Shown here in pieces: positions 1 to 13,170 of a stretch of DNA of 64,000 nt. The DNA comes from Chamaelirium japonicum (lineage: Eukaryota; Streptophyta; Magnoliopsida; Liliales; Melanthiaceae), in assembly GCA_947650365.1 (NCBI GenBank), contig OX393553.1:67553716-67617715 (forward strand), given 5' to 3'. The notes under the pieces were generated by a model. The model saw only the letters and a program-made list of their open reading frames with translations. It was not told the DNA's origin and did no database searches. The stretch's first letter is position 1, and each line of letters opens with the position of its first letter. Made by a program: the position numbers and the translations under genes.

Positions 1-300
1 GAACAATAGTAAAAGAAATTGTTCAACTTATAAATGAAAAGCGTTAATGTACAGCTCACGTAACACATTTTCTATAGTTCAAGCAGCTTTTGTACAAGAT
101 GTTTTTAAGGCAAACTTCAAAAACATTCTTGTAATTGTAGTGGTCGTTGTCTCCTACATCCTAACATCAGATGAGAATCAAGGTCTGATCATGTAGTACA
201 GTCATTAAAGATATAAAGTAAAAAAATAGAAGCAGAGATGTGAAGCGTCATTTATACTACATATTAATCATTAAAAGACTCACCAACTGATATGTTCGCA

Positions 301-412
301 TTAACACCCCCCCCCCCCCCCCCCTCTCTTCTTTTATCTCCCTCAACACACACAAGCACGCATGCGCACACAGAAAACACATACATGCACACGCACACAT
401 ACACACACAGAA
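301..412. repeat. Poly-C run and AC-rich simple repeat
   Basis: About 18 consecutive C at 307-324, then CA-rich simple sequence with many ACACAC tracts. It lies downstream of coding exon 5, presumably in the next intron. Confidence 0.8.
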
Positions 413-520
413 AAACTAAAGAAAGCAATCCTAGTTTAAAAAGGTATCAGATTGATCATTTCTCCGGATAATAAACCAGCAATCTTTCAGAAACCTTTTC
501 GACAGAAGATCTTCACTAAC

Positions 521-3500
521 CTTTTTTACTGCCGCATCTATATTACTTTTCTGGTCATATCCAACTGTGAATGTTACAAGATACTTCTGCTTGATGGGCA
601 AGTCCTGCACATCTCATTCAACCAGCATTATTAGATAAGAGAACAAATTAGGAAGCTAAGCATCACATAATCATATGCGCTAAAAAAATTCTAAAAGGTC
701 AGCATACAAGGTTCAAGAAAACGCATATCAAAGTAAACAAGTTCTATAACTGATTCAAAATAAAATTCAGTTAATCTATAACATCACAAGTGATTCTAAA
801 CATATGTAGATGGGAACTTGTACTGCATGCCTATGCTTAGAAAATAAATTCACTCAAGACAATTTAGTGCTACAGTGACCACAGGAAGTGAATTTAGACC
901 ATCCGATCTAAGTCAATTAGGGGAACTGGATTTAGATCCTCCGATGTGACATCCCCCCCTCCCCATTCCATCTACCTTGCTCTCTTCCTGGCATTCCCCA
1001 GGGGTCACACAAGTATCTAAATAACCAAACATTTAATTATCATTTATCTGATGAAGGAAGCAGAAGAAATCCTAGCGTTGTTATGGTTAGAGATATTGAC
1101 TTATATGGACAAGTTTTATATGTTATGTGAGAGCGTTGAACCATTTATAAGTACATATGGGAAAATTATCATGATAGTGCTGATCACTAAATAGGCATAA
1201 TTGCACTCCAGATCAATAAAATTTGCAGTCATTCCCTTACATGACATGACCCACTGATATCCTTGCATGACATGGACCTTGTCTGACTGCTTGAGGATTT
1301 AGAGTTCACTAGTCTTGTCATTCCACACACTCCCTGAGTATTTGGCTTGTCCATTCCCAAAAACTTTTACAGAAAAAAAATAATAAGAAAACTTGTGATT
1401 TTGATACACAAATATTTCTGTAAAGTACTTTGTAAAACCATCTATTGCCATGATTTTACAATGATCTAGGACCTAAGTCATTCAAGGGGATATCTAGCTC
1501 CATAGAGCACGGACTCCATCTTTGCAAGTGCAAACACCCGTAACCCTAATATTGATTAGCCCAAAATACGGAGGTATTGGCCTCTTTTACGGTCACGTTC
1601 TTGGTAAATTGAAGCAACCAGCATTCTGATCCAAGTACACCACTCCCTCCAGGATGGGGTATTGCATTCAGCAGTAGTATGTGCATCAGATCAATCTTTT
1701 ACAGCTTTATCAATCTCACACCAGTGATCCGTTCAGTGTTCCTCAAACACACTTAGCACACCACCTGCACATCGAGCAAGGTTACCTAAAACTATCTTAA
1801 GTAATGCAGCCTAAGTTACGGAACTTCACTAACGGGTGGAACTACAACAAGCTACAAGGTGACCCTCATGATCTCCTGTACATGAGTGGCCTTCACTCCA
1901 AAAACCATGACCGTGATACATGTAGCTCATGGGTCCTCACTCACTTGTTATGAACTAATGAGCGAAATATGATTTGACATCACCCGGATGCTTCTTAATC
2001 CGATGTTAAATGAGATTGGATTGTCTTTTAGGCACAAACCAAACACCATTCACATTCAGGACCGTCTTTGTTCCTGCCAACATTCCTTGGAGTGCACCCA
2101 TGGTTCTTCCTCAAGGAATATCCTTGTTTTTAGGCACAAACCAAACACCAGTCTAAGTGTCTTATGCCAAGAAACCAAGAGTTTGATTGCACATGATTGA
2201 GTCCTCAAAACGACATAAAAAAGAAGGTTAAGTAAGCACAAAAAGAACAATGTCCCCAAAGTTAACACGAAGGATTTTAAAATTTAAGTCTACGGTAAAA
2301 GCTATTTGCTTGAGAAAAGGTGAGCACCAATGTTGCTGCCATCTACAATAGCTCCTTGGTTGGCGAAATTTTAACAATACACAAAAGGTGATTTTATTTT
2401 AGTCCATTTGATTCAGCCTAGGCATAGTGCCTCTCGCTCCCATTTGGAGTCAACCTGAAGATCCAATGCACTAGACAAGCTTACATTGACGATATTCCAT
2501 CAGATTGAATCAAGGTCCTAATCCTTTTTTCACCCCATAAACACAAACTTGTCGACAAATGTTGAATATATAGCAAAAGTTCTCTATAGAAACCATGGTG
2601 ATGAGTATGTGAATATACCAGTTGGACACAAATGGCTCAAACTCATTGAAACTTCTTTATTTCTAGATTATGAGCTTTTATCGATTTTCAGAAGCTGTTT
2701 TCATGCATGGTACCTACAAACATTGGGAGAGAAGAATCTGTTTTTCATACATGCCACCACAGATAAAAAATGCACAGCACATACCATTCATGTACATTTC
2801 TTAATCTAAGAAATAATCATACAACCTGTATGAAAAACAACTTCAACTACTTTTTAAATAGTAATTACACATTGTCATAAATTTGTGTACGATGCAAGTA
2901 TGGACAAATTTTATAGACTGCATAAAAAAGCCATAAAACAAGCAGATAAAGTGTGCAGGGAAAATGATTCACTTATTGGACTTTTTTGTATAGAAAGAAC
3001 ATCAAATTGCTGAAGCAGCACAAGACACCTCTAGGAATATGGACTAAATAAACGTGTGCCAGAGTAAACTCATAGAAACTGCACCAAGAATTTCATCAAC
3101 ACTAAGATTTACAAATATAATATGGGCAGCAGTGACATATAGCTATAATAGTCTATAGGTAAACATTGCCAAAGCTACATACCTCATTTGGATTACCCCA
3201 CAACCTACGCAGATGAAAATCTGACTCTGGTACAACGATACCTGGCGGTAGTCTTTCTGCACCTCGAGGATTTGTCGGAACATAAATCTAAACCCGAGCC
3301 ACAAACAAATTATCAATATCAAATTTAATGAAAAGGTAGTATCATAAAATTACAGAAAATTCCATAACCTAAACACAGGGTTGCCAATAAAACTACACAG
3401 CAACAAGAGTATCACCTATGTTGTGGATAAAATACTAGAACATATAAGGAATTGAATTTGGTTGCAGATTACTCACAACTAAACATGTTATGAACAGCCA

Positions 3501-6500
3501 AAATATATCAGAAAATATAGAGTAGATATGCATCAGAAAATATAGAGTAGATATGCAAATGGCATGGCAAATCTACTGTTTTCAAGGGGTCATAATTTCT
3601 TACCGAATAGCCAGACTATTGTGAAAATAAAAATAAAAAAGGCCTCCCATGGTCAACAAAGACCTAATACCATAGTTCAAAAAATCGAAACTCAGACTCG
3701 ACTCAAAAGTCAGCTGAGTCGAGTAACTCGATCCGACTCGGCCGAGTTTCCAAACTCACCCCAACTCAGCCAAATAACTCAACTCGACATATGGCCAAGT
3801 CTGGACCATATCATTGATCGCTAAGCAATAAAGGATTATTGTTAGGACCCTTCATACAAGCACATCCTCCTGTTTATGTGCTCACCCAATAGGATGAGTA
3901 TACTTCGAATTCAAGTCAAAATGATCTCAACTATATGAGGCCTATTTGTTATCATACTCCTCACTCCGTAGCACATACACATGAATGGATAAAATGTAAT
4001 ATTGATGCGGTCATGAAGTATCAAAGTTTCAGCATCGGATAATTGTATGTGATGAGAGAACTTACATGTTTGATCACACTACCATCATGCCCCCTAGTTC
4101 AGCGAAGAAGCTGAAATTTAGGCTTTCTAGAAAGCCCTCTTAGGCTAAATACATTAATGCTCCTCTTGCTATTCTTGAAGGAGATGTACTGAAATTTCTA
4201 CAACTTCCTTTTAGTGCTTCTGAGTTCTGGCAATCCACATTGGCTGATAATTTCCATTCCTCAATTACAGAAAACTCCTCCAAGAGCATCCTCTTTGAAA
4301 TATCACCTATGCACACCAGTTTTTGAGGAGTTTGTCGTCGACTTTGCTAAGGATGATGCTGGTGATCATTGTGAGTATGCTTGGTCTTCCCTCCCCAATT
4401 TTTAGTTTCTCAGCTAGAAATAGAGAAGCTCCAAGAACTTTATAAAAGGTAATTTTTTATAAATGAATATAAATATGGGCGTTCCAAGAAAAAATAAAAT
4501 ATTTATTGGAAACATGTTTATCTCTCAAAAATATTATCATGATGGAGGTCTAATGCAGGACGGCTACGAATCCAGCGTATTTTCACTCGATCATCACCTG
4601 AGATGAGAACTGAGAGAGAGGGAGAGAGAGGGTAGAGGAGAGATATACTACTAGGAGTCGGAACCTAGGGTTTGTTGGAGTCGGGGCAACATGAGAGAAG
4701 AGGATGAATCCCATCAGCAGGAAACAAATAAAATTTTCATTTATTAATTCCATTCAATGATTTTTTTCATCAGATGATGCCTATAAATTGGTTTACAAGA
4801 GATAATCACGAATAAAGATAACATTCCTAATTTAAAAGATCTAAATCTATCCAAATCTATTTTAAAAAGATATTTAAAGCTTCCATAAAAAATATATTAT
4901 TTTTTAGATTAAAATAATAAATTTTGGAATAAATACCTATTTATTCTAGAATTACTATTTTATTGACAAAATATAATTCTCATGAATTATTAATTCCAAA
5001 AATGACTCAATTTTTTTGTAAAGCCTTGGGATGCGTGCAAAGCATGTCTGGCCTCAAAACATATGTGCACATCGAATCATGCTCCACATCAAGGTCCAAC
5101 ATTTTTGGCAGAAACTCGCCACATCTCAATATCATTCGATTACATTTTTTTAAGAGGACATAAATGTCCTAGTTAGAGTGGCGCCTATAAGTGTCATTGC
5201 ACCAAATAGATCACGGTTTGAAGCCTACCAACCACATAAGCGCAAAGATTTTTTCCTCGCCAAAAACCGAGCCTTGTTTTTGCTCACAGGAACACCACAA
5301 TATTTATACACCACACAACGTAAGACAAACACGGGATTCGACCCAACATCCTCTCGAGATGGGAACAGCATGTTAATCGCTGTTATCCAACCACAGTTGT
5401 GACATAATACAATTAAATTGAAATATAAGTTCGTTGATTCACTTTTTTAGGCCCTCTCTTGAAAGCAGATTTTCTACTTCTAGTTCAGTACTCTAAACTA
5501 TACTAAGTCTCAACAACCTGCTTGAGTATTGAAAAAAAAATGTCCAGCGGGAACCAGCCTACTTGAAAAGGAACCGATTCTTATTTTACCACCATCATAG
5601 AAGCTTAAAGTGATAGATCATTTTTAGGACATTGCATCTCTAAGTAACAACTTGAATATTGGTTAACAGTACTGATCTAAAAAGAGGGCAAAGTGACATG
5701 CATAGCATGAAAGTAGTACCGATAATGCTAAACAAGTCATACTAGACGAGTGAACAGAAGCTCCTAAATATCGGGTGCGTGACCAAGTTACCAGACAAAG
5801 ATACAAGGAATTAGTGATAACTGGACCCATGACACATGTAATTGATAGTATTTAAGAGTATTTCACCAGACAGAACGACACAGAATGAGCAAAAGAGAAG
5901 TGTCTTATTTTAATAAAGGCCCAACCAATATGTTTATTAACAACTATTGCTGATAATACCACAAGTGAATCTGAGTCATGCCATTAGGACTTCAAAGTAA
6001 TTGCTCTCCATATAACAAATACAGCCGGATCAACCTCATTTCAGTGTCTAACTTGACTGGAATATGGAACTTACCGTAAGAATTGGGCACTTAAACCGAG
6101 AACTTATTGGTTTCCTGTACTGTGAACAATCTCAATGTACCGACTTTATATAGATTAAATAAAAGGCACCCTAGATGCACTCAAATTTATTTGTGTACGG
6201 AATCTAAGAAATTCAGTAATAAATCAAGAGAATAAAACCCATTTGCTCTTTTTTTTCATGTTTACTCCAATGACTGTATGGCCATGCTGTAAATTATCTC
6301 ATAATCCCACTTTTTACATACATAATATGCGAAGTTACATTGATAAATGTGAAATTCAAACTTACATTTATAGTATGCACGGCATAACATATATCAATCA
6401 TCAGATTATGTAATGAACAGTGCAAGTTGCATGAAAAAACCTATGCATACTTGTGCCTATGTTAACAGTAAGGAAGTACCTTCAACGCATCGTTTGAATT

Positions 6501-6940
6501 TAAACTTGAATCGTTTCTGTTGTTACTATTCACGGAAGTCCAAGCATGGTTCAATAAGGCTTGGGTTGTAATGCCTGAGTTCTTGTCTTCAATGTACGAA
6601 ATAATGCTAGAAGGAAAGTGGAGCTGCCAAATTCGATGATTAACATTTTACACCATATTGTTTATAGCGCTGTTATATGGAATGTAAAGAATGCTACAAA
6701 AAGTCATTGTACCTTTGTTATGCTAACTGTAGGAAAGGAAATTCCAATCAAGAAGCCAAACACAACTCCAACAATTGTTGAAATAATAATCCTCATACTC
6801 TCATTTGGTTTCCGTAGAAGCCCACTGCAACCCGAAATGCAAGTGTACGGAATATTTCTGTCATAATAAATATGATTTATCCCAATAATAAAAAAAGGAT
6901 AGATTTTGAACCTGCGTCCAATGGAATCAAGTTTCGCCAT
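521..6940 (-). CDS. DUF707-family protein gene, 5' part (five coding exons; 3' end outside the window)
   Basis: Spliced minus-strand gene. Exon 1 is 6912-6940 (MAKLDSIGR), exon 2 is 6713-6824, exon 3 is 6480-6623, exon 4 is 3183-3287 and exon 5 is 521-604. Every junction has AG/GT, and the reading phase holds throughout (47+48+35+28 codons). Exon 2 encodes NESMRIII followed by one hydrophobic segment (GVVFGFLIGISF), as expected of a type II Golgi or ER membrane anchor. Exon 3 contains YIEDKNSGITTQALL, exon 4 VPTNPRGAERLPPGIV and LRRLWGNPNE, and exon 5 DLPIKQKYLVTFTVGYDQK. From memory these match the plant DUF707 family (PF05212, often labelled lysine-ketoglutarate-reductase trans-splicing related). 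Its biochemical role is unknown to me. The rest of the domain would lie before position 1. I see no stop or frameshift, so the gene may be functional. Introns of about 2.6 and 3.2 kb hold only decayed sequence. Confidence 0.88.
605..3182 (-). other. Intron 4 of the DUF707 gene
   Basis: Intron with no gene visible. A short motif around TTTAGGCACAAACCAAACACC occurs twice (about 2028 and 2130), and the stretch 1450-2200 looks like old transposon-derived sequence that I cannot classify. Confidence 0.5.
3288..6479 (-). other. Intron 3 of the DUF707 gene
   Basis: Holds an 'actcgactcg'-rich stretch (about 3680-3800) resembling plant MITE debris. A purine-rich leader-like stretch (4600-4740) and the AT-rich sequence to about 5400 look like a decayed LTR fragment. 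No intact reading frame was recognised. Confidence 0.4.
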
Positions 6941-7145
6941 GATTTTCCAACTCTAAAATTGCAATGCGATACAAGTTCTCGCAACTGGGGGCGCTTCCAC
7001 ATTATTCAAAAAGTTCATAGTGCTAATTGTTGAACAAAGAAATGTAGAACCACATGACACGAAACACAACAACAATTAAAGGCAGGACCTGCAGCACCAT
7101 AAAACTTGGTTGGAAGAGGAATTGCCCTTATCACAGAAAACAGAA

Positions 7146-8064
7146 TATTCTGAGCACATATTGCAATCGTCAGAGTTAGTAGAGATGTGTAGACCAAACA
7201 GAACTTCAATTTGGTACAGTGCCTTTTTGAGAAGGAAATTAAAGCAAATTATAAAGAAAATGACATTGACTTCATAGTTCATGTTAAAAGGTTTCGAACG
7301 AAAAGACATTGAACTTAGTTTAGAGAGTAACTACCAGAAGAAAAAAAAAATACGCAAGGAAAAGGATACATAAATAGCAACATACACATGAAATCCATAA
7401 TCAAGTTTAAGATGACAACTATGTTTTTGAGGTAAAAAGAGAAGCAAATGGCATGTGATTCATACTACAATTCTACAAAACTGCATATTGCAGAAACAAT
7501 AGACAAGATCATTAAGAAAGAGCAATTTGATTAAAATACAAGATGTTACTACAATGCCATATAAAACTGCATATTGCAGAAACAATAGACAAGATCATTA
7601 AGAAAGAGCTCTTTGATTAAAATACAAGATGTTACTACAATGCCATATTCTGAGCACAAATTGCAATCGTCAGAGTTAGTAGAGATGTGTAGACCAAACA
7701 GAACTTCAATTTGGTACAGTGCCTTTTTGAGAAGGAAATTAAAGCAAATTATAAAGAAAATGGCATTGACTTCATAGTTCATGTTAAAAGGTTTCGAACG
7801 AAAAGACATTGAACTTAGTTTAGAGAGTAACTACCAGAAGAAAAAAAAAATACACAAGGAAAAGGATACATAAATAGCAACATACACATGAAATCCATAA
7901 TCAAGTTTAAGATGACAACTATGTTTTTGAGGTAAAAAGAGAAGCAAATGGCATGCGATTCATACTACAATTCTACAAAACTGCATATTGCAGAAACAAT
8001 AGACAAGATCATTAAGAAAGAGCTATTTGATTAAAATACAAGATGTTACTACAATGCCATATAA
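7146..8064. repeat. 500-bp tandem duplication with an inner 86-bp duplication
   Basis: The block starting TATTCTGAGCACA at 7146 recurs at 7646, exactly 500 bp later, with very few differences, to about 8064. Inside the first unit, an 86-bp segment beginning CTGCATATTGCAG (7481) is repeated at 7567, and its third occurrence is at 7981. The open frames here arise only from the duplication. It lies in the proposed 5' UTR intron of the DUF707 gene. High similarity between the units implies a recent event. Confidence 0.85.
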
Positions 8065-8953
8065 AATCAGATGTTGAATATAAATGAAGGTCTAACTATA
8101 ATACACTTGAAGGATTATATCATTATAGTACACCGTGGAATAACAAATATTTGACTAATGGAAATTGTTAACTATCATATCATCCGAGTCTTATTCTCAT
8201 TAAGATGGGGTCGGTATAGAGCACAACTAATATTAAGAAGACTCCACAAAAAAATTGACATCAATTTTCCAACTGGATGTTAACTCGGATTCAACCCTTA
8301 ATGCCGAAAACCAGACCAAAGCAACTTGGCAGAAAAGGAGCTTGTCAAGAAACCTACAAGTCCAGTTGACGGGTAGGGAGATCAACCTTATTGGTTATGC
8401 AGTTTAAGCTCATGCAACCAAGGAGTAACCCTCCAAGGTTCTCCTATCCAATCATTTTGTATTCTTGTTTTCAAGATTTCATTAGTACACCAATTAACCA
8501 AATTAACTGAATTCCCAACATTTTTCAAACTTCAATTGGGAGATGTGTCCTATACACTTTTACATCGTTTTCAAGCCACTACCACTTAAATTATTTTGAT
8601 TAAGTGATGGTAAATAGGCGAACACACAAATTGTTGTTCTCGGAATAAATTCCTCCAGTGAGTTCTCATTAACTAGTTCTAGTCTTTCCATATCTCTTTT
8701 ATGTCATTATATTTCACCAGTAAAGTACTCACTCTTGATGCAGCTAAGTTGATTGATATCTATGGGTTTCCTTTACCTCATCCACGCTAAGTTGTATATT
8801 TCTCTTAACTTCTTTAGAGCCTAACATATCATTGAGGTCATCAGAAGATGCAAAATGACTATCCCATACCCATTTGAGTATGGGTAGGGTAGGGCCCGAC
8901 CCAAACCGGACTCATTGCCACCCCTAGGGATGCAAAACGGGTTGGGTCAAGCC

Positions 8954-9364
8954 TAGAGATGTCAAGCCCGGATGGGCCCATCGTGCTCGTCGAGCCGGGC
9001 CGGGCAGGACCTCGGGCAAAGGGTCTGAGCCCGGCCCCGGCCCGGGTATACATATATTTAGAATTTCGAGCTAGGACGGGTTTGGGCTAAAAATAAGGTT
9101 TTTAATATAAAAAAATTGTACACAGTGGGGTTTGACTGAAGTCATAACCACTGCACCATATGTTCTTAATGTTCAATATACCCGGTCTGTATATATAATA
9201 AGTACAGTCATTATATCAGGCTCTCGGGCCGGGCTGCGGGATCAAGGTGGCGGCCCGAGCCCAGCCCATGGTATGTTTGGGTTGGGCCATTGACCGGGCC
9301 TCGCTGGGTTTGGGCCGTTGACTTTCGGCCGGGTTTGGGCCGATGGGTTTTTTTTACACCCCTA
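8954..9364. mobile_element. hAT-type MITE
   Basis: The element begins TAGAGATGTCAAGCCCGG and ends with the inverted counterpart (ACACCCCTA), giving an imperfect terminal inverted repeat of the TAGGGGTGTAAA class seen in plant hAT MITEs. Flanking 8-mers GTCAAGCC (8946-8953) and GTCACCCC (9365-9372) match at 6 of 8 positions, the TSD length expected for hAT. The interior is rich in GGGCC and GGGTTTGGGCC motifs and has no transposase. Confidence 0.6.
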
Positions 9365-9373
9365 GTCACCCCT

Positions 9374-9418
9374 AAATAACTGTGAAGAATGGCCCTTTAT
9401 CATCCTTCACAGTTATTT
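9374..9418. repeat. Perfect 14-bp stem inverted repeat
   Basis: AAATAACTGTGAAG (9374-9387) is followed after 17 bases by its exact reverse complement CTTCACAGTTATTT (9405-9418). It lies between the MITE and the right arm of the outer element. It may be the end of a third small foldback element. Confidence 0.8.
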
Positions 9419-9580
9419 GGTTGAGTTCGATTTGGGTCGGGCTCCACCATTACCCATACCCCAATGGATATGGGACGGTCCATACTTGACTCATACCCTA
9501 ATATGGAAGTGTCCATACTCGACCTGCATCCAATGGGTGGGTTTTGGTTTGGGTCGGATTTTGAGTATCGTTTTGCATTT

Positions 9581-11485
9581 TTTTTTTTTACAAAATATAC
9601 CTTATAAATCTAGAAATTTAGAATCCCAATTGATGCAGAACAGATCGGGTATGAACATTTATTCTTAGGCAAGATCAGCATTGCACTGATTTTAAGGCGT
9701 GGCTATGATTAAAATAATTATTTTTGGAATATTATATTAGACTAATTTTATATTTAAGTCCACTGTTATTCCTCAATTTAGTCTCATATCTTTATTGGGA
9801 ACTTTTGTAAGTGCATTTGAGCCTCATTTAAAGACCCTAGGGCCCTTATTATGCATCAAATGGATGATAAAGAATTTTGAAGCATTTCCTTTAATCATGA
9901 CCTCAATAGCTTGTTTTCCCCATCGGTGCGAAGCCTAGGGTGTCACCCTATGTGAACCCAATACGAAGTCGTAGGGATATCTCTTTATCTTCCTTTTTCC
10001 TCCATCAAATCCATCTCTCGGCGACATTCAATTCAATTATGTGGGAGTCTGTTGTATTTCTGCATCAACTTGCCGTTCTTGAGCTGGACGTTATCCGGTG
10101 TGAAGGCGTTCTCTCAGTTACGTTCCATCGCTGAGAAGGACAAAGGTGGTGGCGCCTATTTGGTGACTCCGAGTGCTGCGGATGGAGGGAATGGAAGGTG
10201 TAGCCAAGAAAGAATATGGTCCTTTTCTTTTTTCTTATTTTCTTTTTTTGTCCTTTCCTCTATTTTTATATGAAACTGGGTGGTCATATCTCAAGGCAAC
10301 GGGTAGGTGCAGCAGTTGAGGCGATTTGCGGCACTCAATGGCTCAGGTGGGCGGAGGCAAAGTGATAGAAGGGTGACAAGCAGTATATCACTTCTCTTTT
10401 TTTTGTAAAAGATGATAATGAACAGATGATGTGGGAGGATGGTACATTTGCTTGGATGAGGGTGATGAAGATGATAGTCGATGGAAACGGCAACATTGAC
10501 GATGCCTGGCGATTGCTTAATGGAACGTAACCCGCTAAGTTTTACGCACTTCCTTCTCCTCTCGAGAGTATCCATTAGCCTTCTTCTGGATAAATGTTAA
10601 AGAACTTAAATGGATGCATCATTGTAAGATAACTATATTTGCACATATTACTAGATGTAAAATGCATTATGATGTTCGTATAAGTTTCATTCTCGCTCCT
10701 ATGAAACAAATTAGATATGGCTTTTCAGGACAATTCATTTCAATCGAGAAATATATAACATACAGTAAGATAATAATATGAGATTAACATTTTAACATAT
10801 AACACTTGTGCAAATGATCCAAAACAATTAGGATATCCAAATACCCAATGAACCAGATCTTCTTTTCAAAATGAATGTCAAAATTGGGTGTTAGATTGGT
10901 GGGCTTATTTCATCCTGGATGTACCAAGAACTTTGTAAGATCCAGGCCTTCTCTGACAGATGCCATCCTTATGTGAAACATCAGGACCCATCATCTATGA
11001 TCTTTTGGGCAACTCATGATACATAGCTGGTTAATTGCCCACAATAGTAGCTTCATTCAAACTTACATAGAATCATCATAGTGCATCAAATTAGAGAATG
11101 TGTTCAATACTAGATGGTGGTGAACTAAAACAAATGAACAAGATCAGTTCAGATGACAAACAATATTCAAGATCAAAAATTAAAACATGTACATGAAAAA
11201 AATATATATACCCCAAGATCATTCATTAGTTCCACAAAAAATCATGAACAAAAGATAATCCTCTTAGCAATCCTCCAGATGAACCATGCAAACCAAATAT
11301 GATAGAAGATAACATGTGATAACTAAAAATTCAAACTGATTTGCTTAGATTCCATAACAATAACAACCGACAAGCCCACAACCAATCCAAACTAACACAA
11401 TGTGGAAAAGGAGAAGAACATGAAAGCAGAATAACATCAAACCTCATCCAATAATAGAACAGGAGAGAAAGGTGATCAAGCATAC
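9581..11485. other. Intergenic or intronic stretch without a recognised gene
   Basis: Part of the proposed 5' UTR intron. There is an AT-rich LTR-like stretch (9690-9900) and a short GC-richer segment (9940-10570) with small open frames that do not resemble known proteins. I cannot classify it. Confidence 0.3.
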
Positions 11486-11885
11486 CTTGGCTTCCGGTGG
11501 TGGAAAGCCTAGATCCTCGGCGGCGCTTTCTATCGGACAGCAGATCCGGCAACTCCGGACACACAAAAAAAAAGAAACTGATTTCGACGAAGAACACTCG
11601 ATTGGAGGGAGGAGAAACGATCGACTCCTTCCTAAGGCCGCTTGTGGATGACGGCGGCGGCGTATCCGGCGTATATGGCAGCAGATCTGCCGTCTCCGCC
11701 GGCGTCACCGGCGAAAATCCGAAGATCCGGCGGCGGTTGCAGGTGGGAGAAACCCTATCGGGGTGGAGAGGAAACGGAAGAGAGGAGTACAGAACGGGTT
11801 TGGAGTGGAGAGAAAGAGAAACGTCTCACCCAGCTGAGATATTCTCGCTCCTCAAGTCGGACACGAACCTGACGAAAGTCCAGTG
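11486..11885 (-). other. Probable untranslated first exon of the DUF707 gene
   Basis: Read on the minus strand this is a CT-rich leader followed by GC-rich sequence, ending in a good splice donor (CCAAG|GTATG at 11486/11485). It lies upstream of the DUF707 start codon in the same orientation. A matching acceptor is TTTTAG before 6952, twelve bases upstream of the ATG. The intron implied would be about 4.5 kb. A frame is open across most of the exon, but its peptide resembles nothing I know. The transcription start near 11885 is a guess from where the CT-rich leader begins. Confidence 0.45.
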
Positions 11886-12189
11886 AACGTTTTTAATGTT
11901 TTTTTTGGGGGGAGTTAGCGATCTCATTAGCGTTACGTAGGCTTAAATCTGTTAGTAAAAAGTCCATTTAATAACAAATATGTCTTAAACAGCAATTCCC
12001 ATGCACCGTCTAACGAACTCCAAAAAACATTTCTATTCACCTCTAAGTATGATGAGTATACCGTTTTTAATGGGAAACTATTCCAAAACAAATCTTGTAT
12101 GTGAAGGACAGCTAAACATTTAAATTAACGATAAATTCCTTATTTGTTTCAGAAACCCAAAATTAACTCTTTCTCCTCTTCTCCCATCT

Positions 12190-12381
12190 CTCTCGCGAGC
12201 GGCGGTGGCAAGAGCAACGACGCAAGCGACGGTGGCGAGACAGCAGTGACGCAGTGAGCGACGAGCTCGACCCCAACCCCGGCGACCTCGACCTCGACCC
12301 CGACGAGTTGCGGTTGCTCATCGCAGCCGAGGAGGCAATGGCGAGCAGCGGCAACGAGATACACCACCATTCGGTTTCAGG
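12190..12381 (+). other. Possible first-exon remnant facing away from the DUF707 gene
   Basis: A plus-strand frame encodes an acidic segment (DELDPNPGDLDLDPDELRLL, then IAAEEAMASSGNEI) and ends at a plausible donor (TTTCAG|GTTAAG, about 12381). There is no in-frame ATG upstream and I find no downstream exon. The composition is more exon-like than its surroundings. It could be a decayed exon of a gene divergent from the DUF707 gene, or chance. Confidence 0.2.
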
Positions 12382-12851
12382 TTAAGAAATCCTAGGCTTA
12401 TGGCTCATCCCATGGCCCATAGATCTTAGGTTTAGGGTTAGATTTAGGTTAGGTTCGGCGGCGGTGGTGAGGTGATTTAGAGGTTCGCTGGTTCAGTATC
12501 ATGCAGAAGGAAATTTGAAATGCTATGGAGGGCATTTTAATCTATAGTATTTCAAAGTCCTTTAGCTTAAAGGATTTGTTTGTCATGGACCACTCACATA
12601 TTCCCCCTTTTTTATGGCAATAATACCCCCACTACCCCATACCCTAGTTTTCTTTCTCGGCACAGCACATCCTCCTCCCCCTTCCATACCCCATCCTCTC
12701 TGAACCTCCATACCCCATCACCTCCATGTGGCACGTCCTTCACGACATACCCCCGACGCTCGATGTTCGATGCCTCTGTCGCCCTCTTTCGACGTCGGTG
12801 CCTTGACATCTATCTCCGACATCAACACCTCCGACACCCATCTCCAATGTT

Positions 12852-12987
<136 letters not shown>

Positions 12988-13027
12988 GCTATCATTGCCT
13001 CCCCTTTCCCTCCCCATCGCCCATTAT

Positions 13028-13170
13028 GTTCGGTAGTTTAGTACCGAGCATGTTTGATGCTAAACTACCGAACATTCTAAATAATATTCAGTAGTTAACT
13101 ACCGAATATTGCTCCGCATGTTCGGTAGTTTAGTGTCTAACATGTTCGGCATTGAATTATCGAACATGCT
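13028..13170. repeat. Cluster of three inverted repeats around TTCGGTAGTTTAG
   Basis: GTTCGGTAGTTTAG and its exact complement CTAAACTACCGAAC flank an 18-base loop. A near-perfect 28-bp palindrome centred on AGTTAACT follows. A third arm pair of the CATGTTCG / CGAACATG type closes the cluster. This is probably a foldback MITE or its remains. Confidence 0.7.

Larger units (their letters stand above)
8848..9580. mobile_element. Outer inverted-repeat element disrupted by the MITE
   Basis: The left side starts ATGCAAAATGACTATCC and the right side ends with the complement of ATGCAAAACGATACTC. Both ends carry related CATACCC and GACCCAAACC sequence in opposite orientation. This looks like an older non-coding DNA element into which the hAT MITE at 8954-9364 inserted. 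Boundaries are approximate and no TSD was found. Confidence 0.35.

Noticed and set aside
452..634. 60-residue plus-strand frame
   Set aside because: Opposite-strand shadow of DUF707 exon 5.
6704..6940. Single 78-residue minus-strand protein
   Set aside because: It reads through the intron between DUF707 exons 1 and 2. The spliced model gives the conserved sequence.
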